Assembly (NCBI GenBank): GCA_964019055.1
Contig: OZ025212.1
Coordinates: forward strand, 5,710,766 to 5,774,765
Direction: 5' to 3'
Origin: Anthopleura xanthogrammica
Taxonomy: Eukaryota; Cnidaria; Anthozoa; Actiniaria; Actiniidae
DNA length: 64,000 nucleotides
Part shown: positions 32,101 to 40,900 of the stretch, one piece after another
How the letters are laid out: the number at the start of each line of letters is the position of its first letter
Position numbering within the stretch: the stretch's first letter is position 1
Translations under genes and position numbers: made by a program
The notes under the pieces: model-generated
Seen by the model: only the letters and a program-made list of their open reading frames with translations
Databases searched by the model: none
Told to the model about the DNA's origin: nothing

Positions 32101-34781
32101 TGTTCTAGGTCCATATGTTGTATATATGTTAAAAGAAATGGATATATTAGAAGACTGGGCGGCAATAAGAAAGGTATTGAATAATCTGACAATTTCTAGA
32201 CCCAGAAAGTTATGTCTTGGCCGGTACCTCCCCTCCCCCCAATGAAATAATAACTGATAAGAAAAGAAAGCATTGATCATTTCTAGAGCACAATTTGTGT
32301 GTATACATGTAAAAAGTCATGGCACATGGGTATGACATGGATGAAATATTGAATCAATCACAGTGCAGAAAATCACTGCTCGTCCAATCAAAATGCACCA
32401 TTATGGTAACAATATAGACATACCTTCAAACTCTGAATACTCAAATTCTGTGTTAAGAGTATGCAAGAAATACTGTTATCCTCTATTTTTCTTTTTCCAG
32501 GCAAAAGGTGCTCTTGCGAGAAGAAAAGCTCAAAGTACGTCCCGCGGTAATTTCCCTATTTTCTCTTTATTGTTTTAATTATTATATTCTGTTATTTTAG
32601 TACAAATTTGTATGAGTATGAAAAGTCATTGCACATATGGCACAGCAGGGACATACACTTAATGTCAAATGTTTTCATACACAGCACTGACATGGTCACG
32701 ACAAGGCATGGTCTATGCCATAAGTTTTTCATAGTTATAAGAAAACTGCTCTATTAAACACCAGAGTGCTTTGTTTGTTCCTCAGGGTCATACCATTCTG
32801 AGAAGATTCCATTTAGTGCAAGATATGAAGATGGAAAACTTTATTATGAAGGAGAATGGTAAGTTTTATGTTGATGTCTTTCTTCTCTCGTATAACTCAG
32901 ACATTAACAGTTTTTCATATTATCAGGTTTCACAAAGGAAGTCAAATTGTTATTGAAGGAAAGGATGGCACTAATTGCAGGTATTTATGATAAAAACAAT
33001 CTCTCAGCTTGTTCGAAACTCCATGCTTTTATCCACTTATTCAAAAAAATGTTGTCGGACGTAGATCTGTAATGGGTGATCAGAGACAAAACAGAACTTT
33101 TGTGCTTTTATGTTTTCTGGTGAAAAATTCCTAACACAAAGGTAATGCTTCATAATCCAATCTAAAAGCTGCTTATGTTGTTTGGCTGTGAATATATTAC
33201 ATTTTGTAGCATGTTACTCAGTCTCAGATTTCAGATCTCCCACCAACAGCATTTTTTGAAATAGGTGTATACTAATTGTTAATCATGGGACATGAGGTCT
33301 AATCTGTGTTGTCCTGGGGAATGCTCCCACCCTCCCCAAATTTAGAAATTGAGGCTCTCGGAAATGCAATTTCCAGTGTTTTGCATTGCTACATATTTAT
33401 TGCATTAAACTCACGTCAAAGCATTAGGCAACTGGTAACAAAAAATCATTTTTGGCTAAAAAGGTGGGGCACAAGCTGAAACCCCCTCCACCTGTGGTCC
33501 CTGAACTGCCCAAATTCATGTATTGCAGGATTTATTACCAGCATAAAAGTCTGAAATGATAAAACATGCTTTAAAGAAATTTTTGTGTAGAAAACACACT
33601 TATTAGATTTAAATAATATTATTATTTCTTAATTCATTACCACTAATTTTTATTCAAAACTTGTTACTACAGTGCAATGGTGACTGGAATAAACACTGGC
33701 GAGGTGAGAACAGTATGCTTGAAAATGAATTTTTACAAAATTTCAGAAATGCTATTCACAGCTCAAACTATACAAGATCCACCCCACCAGATTAGATATG
33801 CAGTAAAAGAATTTAAAATGGAACAATTCACCGTTTGACCTCTAGGCTTTCACGTGGTGGATCATGTTACAGTCACCAAAAAGTTCGGACATTGTTGTTG
33901 AGTTGCCACACGATCGTACTAACTTTTATACAATTTATGGACTTGATTTGTTTCTTCTGTTCTCAAATTTTTATCAAAACTTCTTTAAAAATAAAGTATT
34001 TAGATAGTTCCACTAACATTTTGAGAACAGAATAAACAAATCAAGTAGATAATTTGTATAAAAGTTAGTACGATTGTGTGGCAATTCAACAACAATGTCG
34101 GAACTTTTTGGTGACCGTAACATGATCCACCACGTGAAAGCCTAGAGGTCAAACGATGAATTGTGACAAAAAGTTAAATTTTATGCCGTAAAAAATAAGA
34201 GAGATCACTTACTGATGTTTCGGACACTAGTCCTTCGTCGGAAGTAAAATGGAAGTTACATTCAGGCTTAATAAGTATTAATAGCCACTCCCTTGAAATC
34301 ATCCTGGATCTGCGATTGCTGTACATTATTTCTTTAAAAATAAAGTATTTAGATAGTTCCACTAACATTTTGAGAACAGAATAAACAAATCAAGTAGATA
34401 ATTTGTATAAAAGTTAGTACGATTGTGTGGCAATTCAACAACAATGTCTGAACTTTTTGGTGACCGTAACATGATCCACCACGTGAAAGCCTAGAGGTCA
34501 AACGATGAATTGTGATAAAAAGTTAAATTAAATAAATAAATAAATAAAGACGCTAGTCCTTCGTCGGAAGTAAAATGGAAGTTACATTCAGGCTTAATAA
34601 GTATTAATAGCCACTCCCTTGAAATCATCCTGGATCTGCGATTGCTGTACATTATTTCTTAATTTTTGTTGTTGTTTTTCTTCAGATATTGGTTCGCAGA
34701 AATGATGGATATAAAACAAAGTTGTACATAGGACAGTTACAAAAAGGAAAGTTTAAAATTAGAAAACAGTTAGTAGCATAA
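29158..34781 (+). CDS. BRMS1L: BRMS1/BRMS1-like Sin3-HDAC complex subunit
   Basis: Fourteen exons join in phase into 330 residues: 29158-29293, 29375-29462, 29905-29960, 30108-30179, 30387-30406, 30677-30736, 30833-30929, 31627-31725, 32109-32173, 32501-32546, 32786-32858, 32927-32980, 33673-33703 and 34686-34781. The N-terminus is acidic (ESGDEEVERSPNEEENGSEE). The Sds3/BRMS1 coiled coil follows (RRRVECLDDMADLERQFVEL, LYCERISQVEKKLDEV, KIRKLEEDKHNIDIS), then KRRKPVTISGPYVVYMLKEM, DILEDWAAIRK, and a C-terminal region (GKLYYEGEWFHKGSQIVIEG, KLYIGQLQKGKFKIRKQL). The family assembles into the Sin3/HDAC co-repressor. Length and C-terminal tail favour BRMS1L over BRMS1, though invertebrates usually have one co-orthologue. 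The smallest exon is 20 nt. Introns carry several foldback elements. Confidence 0.93.
29606..29692. repeat. Perfect 87-bp palindrome in BRMS1L intron 2
   Basis: Two 43-bp arms (starting ATGCTATTGTGCCTTCACTT and its exact inverse) flank a single central A at 29649. No mismatch is visible, and a full hairpin without loop could form. It abuts a repeat (about 29693-29875) that reappears inverted at 32590-32765. Confidence 0.9.
29693..29875 (+). repeat. Dispersed repeat, inverted mate at 32590-32765
   Basis: GAGCAGTTTTCATATGACTA, TATGAAAAACCTATGGCACA and GGGACCATGTTAGTGC match, in reverse, the stretch at 32590-32765 in intron 10 (AAGTTTTTCATAGTTATAAG, GACATGGTCACGAC). These are two copies of one element in opposite orientation within the same gene. 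Confidence 0.6.
30470..30615. repeat. GCAGCAYGTCRGAATG foldback element (copy 2)
   Basis: Left part CACATCAGAATGCAGCTCAA with TTTGGAGGACA; right part, inverted, CACATGACATCAAAGCAGCT with CAAATTGGAGGACA. It is a diverged member in intron 5 of the BRMS1-like gene. Confidence 0.65.
31035..31432. repeat. Foldback element, ~400 bp, in BRMS1L intron 7
   Basis: GAATGGGCAAATGGCAATCC and GATTGGTGATTTT at the left are matched inversely by GGAATCACCAATCGTCATTC and TGTTCGCCCC at the right. TGAAATTACTCAACTGTTAG pairs with AAATTGAGTAATTTCAGTGG. The centre has tandem ACATGACCATTTGGAGC-type units. Confidence 0.6.
31470..31563 (+). repeat. Dispersed repeat with CTGAAGATGAC...GTCGAAACGTC motif
   Basis: ACTCTGAAGATGACTTCCAC is followed by GGTTGTCGAAACGTCAGTCA and CTCAAGACTACACTCACCGG. 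It is the sense copy of the relic at 1886-1975. The CTGANGA and GAAAC words recall hammerhead-like motifs but the full stem arrangement is not shown. Confidence 0.5.
33826..34668. repeat. Inverted repeat plus tandem duplication in BRMS1L intron 13
   Basis: The left arm 33830-33965 (TTTGACCTCTAGGCTTTCAC, then CACACGATCGTACTAACTTT) is inverted at about 34017-34160. The right arm and its flank (AGTATTTAGATAGTTCCACT to GATCTGCGATTGCTGTACAT) are repeated at about 34340-34655. So a foldback element of about 330 bp had its right half tandemly duplicated, with (AAAT)n at about 34527-34547 in the second copy. Confidence 0.75.
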
Positions 34782-34913
34782 CTTTCCATTCCATCTAAAC
34801 ATCATGGTCAATTATTTTTAACTATATACTTGTAGTGTTTCAAGAACAAGAAACTTTGAAAATGGTTTTTGAGAATGTAAATATCTATATAAATGATTCC
34901 AGTATGATAGGTC

Positions 34914-35052
34914 TACCCCTTGCACTAATTCCCAACCTGGGGTCAAAAAAGAAAAAAAGAACTGTATTCTCTTGAGGATTGAAATCTTTTGTGATGTTAA
35001 TATTTTTCATTGCTTCGTCCCTCAGGTTGGGAATTAGGGCAAGAGGTCCGTA
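34914..35052. repeat. CCCTTGCACTAAT foldback element (complete copy)
   Basis: The left end CCCCTTGCACTAATTCCCAA and right end GGGAATTAGGGCAAGAGGTC are inverted. The centre TCTCTTGAGGATTGAAATCT is shared with the copies at 27186 and 39315. It lies just 3' of the BRMS1-like stop. Confidence 0.7.
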
Positions 35053-36380
35053 CTTGTAAAATCAGAGATACTGTATACCCTAAAATAATAATTTCAGACT
35101 TCTACTAGAAGGGATAGAGACTTTAAATGACAACTATTGCTTAAAATGTTTGAAATGGTTGTGTGGGTTCAAAGAAGTTTGGATTCCCAGTCAAGCCTTG
35201 AAACTTTCCTTGTAGAAACCCACCACACGGTTTTAGGGATCAATTGCCCTATTTCACCATGATGTCACATCAAAACTATCTATCATTTTAACGCTAAGGA
35301 TCTTGGTTGCCAGAGGGGGCAAAATAGCAGCAAAACCTGTTGAATCACAATAACATTTGGTTTATGATATAGTGGAAAGTGAGAGCAGCTAAATATTACA
35401 CTAAATATCTGGAATGAAAGAAGATTTAGCCTAGATTTCTTATTCTTCTTGTCCATGTAAACAAGATGTGACATCATAGTGAAATAGGGCAATTTACACT
35501 AAGACCAGGTGCAAAGGAGACTACAACACTCCACCCTTCCTCACTAAATCTACTTTTCTGTAACTGCCTTTGCTGTAAACTTAGCTCCAATTTCATGACT
35601 ACCAAAACCATATGCACACTAAATGCATAAAGGATCATGACCGTACCTCAGTGTTTGGATACAGGATATGAAGTATGCTCCTACACTTTGTACATTTTTG
35701 ATAGTGTTTGACAACTTACTTTTGTAATCATATCTCAAAAACTTGTCCTTGTGACTGTATTTCAAACATTTGTAATAAAATCACATTATAAAGAATAACC
35801 TTGTTTATCACATAGATAAACTTAGTATCTTGGAGGGGCTATATAGACCTTATATAGTGGGGAAACGAGTTCAGTAGAAATATTGTTTTTTATATTGACT
35901 CAACTTTACTTGCACAAACTACCACTATCTGTAATATTTAGTGTGTACATCTCTAAACACAGGGTTACCAGTCAAATATAGAGAGGGGAGTGTAATGACT
36001 GATTAGTTTTGACTGACTAATTTCACAACAAGCCGTTGAAATGTCTAAGTTTGCAGAATATCGAGATCACAGTAAAATTAGAAAGTCCAATGTTTTGTTA
36101 CTGCAGCACTTAAGATGCCTTGGGATCAATTTGCTCCATGATAAGAAATAGGTATCCATATTTGTTCACACTGAACTATAATAGAACAAAGAATATAAAC
36201 AATGCCCCCCACACTTCCTGTTTGTCTCTCCCATTCCCATTGTTTTGTCTATCCACTCCCCCCTCTAGGGGTAGACAGGGGCAGTGGATTGACACCTGTT
36301 TCTTAAGCTAGCCCTCCAGATGTTCTTCAGATGCTTCCTCTCTGTAGTGCAGTCAAAACGAAAGTGAAAGTTAATAAGCC
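35053..36380. other. Intergenic region downstream of BRMS1L
   Basis: A possible polyadenylation signal (GTAATAAAATCAC) lies at about 35770. ATAGTGAAATAGGGCAATT at about 35480 matches inversely AATTGCCCTATTTCACCATG at about 35240, bracketing another foldback (about 35235-35500). No gene was found. Confidence 0.45.
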
Positions 36381-36842
36381 ACTTCACGGTTTCGTCCGCC
36401 ATCTTGAAATTGGGGCAAACGCGGCAAAATATATTGAAATCTGGATCACTTTGACTTCCCGTAACTCCGCTCAATCTTAATGGATTTTCAAGATTTAAAC
36501 TTTTTTGAAAAGATATTTTCTTTGTTACTTATACCTCTAAATATGATGGAAAATGGAAAGCTTTAAATTGAGAAAATAAGATGTTTGTTTTCATAATAAA
36601 ACGATGGGCACGTGAATATGAAAAAATTGTAAAAATATGATGAGTCGCAAAACTAGTTAAAAGACCTACATTGGTTTTATTTTCAGTCCGACAACTGGTA
36701 TACATGGCTGCTGATAATTGAAGTTTAAATTTTGAAAATCCATTAAAAATGAGCGGAGTTAAGGAAAGTCAAAGTGATCCAGATTTCTATATATTTTGCC
36801 GCGTTTGCCCCAATTTCAAGATGGCGGACGAAACCGTGAAGT
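36381..36842. mobile_element. 462-bp MITE with ~120-bp terminal inverted repeats
   Basis: The left arm starts ACTTCACGGTTTCGTCCGCC and contains AAATTGGGGCAAACGCGGCA and ATCACTTTGACTTCC. The right arm is its near-exact inverse, ending GGCGGACGAAACCGTGAAGT. No coding frame lies between the arms. Confidence 0.8.
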
Positions 36843-37122
36843 ACATTTAAGTCAAGGGGCATGGCAACTCAATTTATTAGGAACTGTGATGATATCAATA
36901 CACTTCACATTTCTTATCATTTGTCCAAGACATGCCACTCAAAGATAATGCTATTTGAAGATTTGAGAAAGGAATTGTTTTACACTTTAAATAGTGAACT
37001 AGATAAAAATGTCAAAGATTCTACAAGCTTGAAGGAGTTTTTCATCATTTAACTTTACTGTAAGCTAAATTTTTAACTAAGTCTCTTATATATATAATTC
37101 AATTCCTACAGCATTTTGACTT

Positions 37123-37395
37123 TTACAGAAAAGCATCACACCATTCCTTCAAGCACGTATAACAATCTAAACTTTGCTTCTTATTTGCGTTGACTAAATC
37201 TTTCAGCCATTCTCTGAACATCTCTTCATCTTTCTTCAACAGCAAGAATTGTCCAAGTACAACATATGCGCAATCAAAACCTTTATCTTTAAGCTTGCCT
37301 CCAAGTACTTCACCGATCCCTGCTAGCTCTGTCACTGGTTTCTCGCCCATAGGCTCGCTTACGAAATTCTTGTGCTTTTGTGATGTGGAACTCAT
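37123..37395 (-). CDS. BANF1: Barrier-to-autointegration factor (BAF)
   Basis: A single coding exon gives 90 residues, the family's standard length. [20 protein letters not shown], then [18 protein letters not shown] (helix-hairpin-helix DNA-binding element), [20 protein letters not shown], and the C-terminal LKEWCDAFL are near-identical to animal BAF. The dimer bridges DNA and binds LEM-domain proteins and lamins at the nuclear envelope. The N-terminal Ser/Thr cluster (S2, S3, T4, S5) corresponds to the sites VRK kinases phosphorylate in other animals. A CAATCAA/GTAAGT donor at about 37569 suggests an upstream 5' UTR exon. The kinase gene VRK1 starts 510 bp away on the other strand. Confidence 0.97.
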   Translation of the reverse strand: MSSTSQKHKNFVSEPMGEKPVTELAGIGEVLGGKLKDKGFDCAYVVLGQFLLLKKDEEMFREWLKDLVNANKKQSLDCYTCLKEWCDAFL

Positions 37396-37905
37396 TTCTA
37401 GAAGCTAAACTTTGAAAGAGAATAATTATAAAATCAATGGCAGTTGACCAAATAACAACTTGAAACAACACGAGGGATCTTTCATTGATTTCGACGAAAA
37501 AATAACAAAAGAAAAAACGTTAATAGTCCAAAATAGCTTTAAAATTCTAGTTACATTAAAAATACTTACTTGATTGCTGAAAATTGCTTTAAATTGAGAA
37601 AAATATGAGGTGAATCTTTTCCTTTCGATTGGCAATACAGATCAGAAGAGAACTTGACAGCTTGCGTATTGACCATATATGGTAAGTATTACCAAATATG
37701 GTTATGAAAAATGGCGGGAAAATGTATTAACAAAATCAATCGATATTGGTTTCACTATCTCAATCTCAAGCAGAAAAAAACTTGAGCAAGGAAGTCTATA
37801 AGTCATTGGATCATATAGGCATTGAATCACCGATCCTTAGCTTCTAGCTTCTATTTATAAGTCATAGAGTAAGAGTTTTAATCCGTGGAGTGAAAGAGTT
37901 TTCAA
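37396..37905. promoter_or_regulatory. Bidirectional promoter region, BANF1 / VRK1
   Basis: The 510 bp between the BAF and VRK1 start codons include the putative BAF 5' UTR intron (about 37412-37569). The remaining core is about 330 bp with no recognised TATA box. The inverted words ACCATATATGG and ACCAAATATGG at about 37672-37700 resemble CArG boxes; this is a visual match only. Confidence 0.5.
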
Positions 37906-40900
37906 ATGAGTTCAAGAGGAAAACGCAAGGCGACAAGTCAGGCAAAGTCCAAAGGAGAAGGAGATTCAAAGAGACCAAAGTCGGCCGTTTCTATGAAACC
38001 ACGACGCCCAAAAGGCATGGTAGAAGTACCTTCAGGGACGATACTCACAGATCTTACTAAGCAGAAATGGAAGCTTGGAAAACTGATTGGATGGGGAGGA
38101 TTTGGTGCACTTTATTTAGGTATTTATGACTTTAAAAAAATATATTCATTAAACTTTTATTGTATTTTTATAGACTTGGGTTATAATTTCATCATAAATT
38201 AAATTATTGAATAAGTATAATTTGATATTTCAGCCAGTGCAGATTGTGGCAAACCAGTGGGTGAGGATGCTGCGAACGTCATTAAGATTGTAAGTGACTT
38301 GTTGAAGGACCACAGTGTAGCATCTATCTTATGGGATTCCTGTGGTGGAAGAGAGAATACTGAGATGAGTAGAAAGAGAGGTGGAGAGGGAAGAATGAGA
38401 GGAAGGATGTGGAGGAGTTTTCCTTGCTTGCTTCCTCATCTCCCCCTCCCCCTTCATTCGCTTCTTCTCAGTCCCATTCTCTTCTCTTGTATTACACAGG
38501 AACCCCAAAAATAAAAGTTGCATACTGGAATTGTTTTTCAAGAGGCTTCAGATTCCACTACCACTCATCCCCCGAATATATTACACCTTGGCTAGGAATA
38601 AGGGTCATAATAAGGTTGACAGACTATTTAGGGTATCCAATATCAACTTGCCTTCAATTGTATTGTTAATTTTTGATATTATGAATGTTGTTTTTCATCA
38701 CACTAGGAGCCTCATGCCAATGGACCACTCTTCACTGAGCTTGCTTTTTATCAAAGAGTAGCAAAGCCTGATAGCAGTGAGTATTTTGTTGTTGAAGTAA
38801 CAGCCAGTCATCAGACAATGTCTGGCCAGAATTGGAACTTGTCCAGTCAAATTTTTGCCTTGCTGGTAATTTTGACCAGTAACATTGACCCAGAAACAAG
38901 GTAACATTGAAGCAAGGTATTATCAAGCTAAAACTAATTTGGCAATCAACATTACTGGTCAAAATAACTGTCAAGGCAAAGATTTGCCCTGATATATCTA
39001 TCCAACCATCCATTGTTCTTTCATTTGTTTCATTTATTCATTTATTTCCATATAACCAATTTCTAAGCATGTTTTTTTCATTTCTTTACAGTCAGTTCTT
39101 GGATGAAGACAAAAAAACTCAAGCATCTTGGGGTTCCGTTGTACCTTGGATCAGGTTTGGTGGAGCATAACGATGCCAAGATGAGGTTTTTAGTAATGGA
39201 GAGGTATGACAAGGATGTTGGTCAGATCTTCCAACAGTACGACCGTCAGTTTGACATCAGGACTGTGTTGATGCTGGGATTAAGAGTCGTAAGTAATCTC
39301 CTTTGACCTATTTGAACCCCTTGCAATAATTCAAACTTGGGGTGAAAAAAAAGAATTCTTTTCTCTTGAGGTCATTGAAATTTTTTTTGATGTTACAGCT
39401 AATTTATGTCACGCGTGACCAGTAACCCGAATGTTTTGATTGGAGTTTTGGCGGCTTCGCTTGAAATTCCAAAATTTGGTGGCAACTATAATCAAAACTC
39501 AGGCAACTCTTTTTATTCAAAATATTTTTATTTGATACTTAGCGATGTGGTTGGCAAGTGAATTCTTTTGGTAATTATTTCACAATCATTCATGATAGCG
39601 GGTCGAAAACCTAATTTTTAATTGAATTTTTTTGGAATATCAGAGCCGTTGATCGGAGATTTGAAATGTTAATATGAAGACTTGAAAACTACATTTGAAT
39701 TCTCGGATTTACTGGCCACGCATGATGTAAATTAGCTGTAATATTTTTCATTGTCTTGACCCCCCAGGTAAGGATTTAGTGCAAGGGGTCTATATAAATA
39801 TGCTATGCTGTATTTTCCCAAGAGACTAAACAACATAAGACATAGCTGCCATGTTTACTTCAAGCGACATGGCAGCCAAGAACTCACATAAAAACCAGCT
39901 GATGGCTGATGCCAGGCTTGGCTGTCTCTTTGTCATTTGCTGTGACTTTTTTTTACACATTCTTTAGTTTAACAGCTAGTTTTCTTGTCTTTCTAAAGCT
40001 TGATATTCTGGAATACATCCATGAAAATGAGTATGCACATGCTGACATCAAGGGATCCAATCTGATGATGGGATACTCCAAGGGCAAGAAAGATCAGGTC
40101 AATTAGCTAATACATTATTTATTGTGCTTCTGCATTGTGCTTTCAAATTTCAGAACTCAGAATGAAATTATTTACTTAAAACTACCAAAATAATTGAGCG
40201 TGGAGGGCAGAGTTTACCCTTTGCCATAGGCTGATAATGAGATAGTCCAGGGCCTGGCTTAAAATAATGGCTGGTCATTGGACAATGTCCAACCAGAATT
40301 GGAACTTGTTCAGTCAAATCTTTGCCTTGCCAGTCATTTTGACCAGTAACGTTGAGCCAGAACCGTGGTATTGACCAAGCTAAAACTAATTTGGCTGGTC
40401 ATCTTTACCTGAGACTGACTGAACATTATTTTAAGCCCTGCAGTCTCTGGAGATTCAGTCAACTGATTATTGATCACTTGTTTTCTTAGGTCTATTTGCT
40501 TGATTATGGACTTACCTTCAGGTTTAATCCAAATGGAGAACACAAGGAGTACAAGGAAGATCCAAAAAGAAAACATGACGGCACAGTAGAGTTTGCCAGC
40601 AGGGATGCACACAAAGGAGTTGGTTAGTTGTTTGAAAAACCACTAAGCTTTGTAAAAACACTGGTGGAAAAAGAAAGAAAAAAAAAAGAAAGAAAAAAGA
40701 ATGAATGAATGAAAGAAAAGAAAGAAAGAAAAATGTGAAGAAGGAAAGGAAGAAAGAAACCAATGAGTGAATGAATGAATGATAACAGGGTTCATTTCAC
40801 ATTTCCATGTTGAGATGCAATATGACGTAAGGGTGTGGCCTCCAGCTACAGTGTAAAATGATGTTGGGAATTAGGAAAAATGGGGAAATGAACGTAAAAT

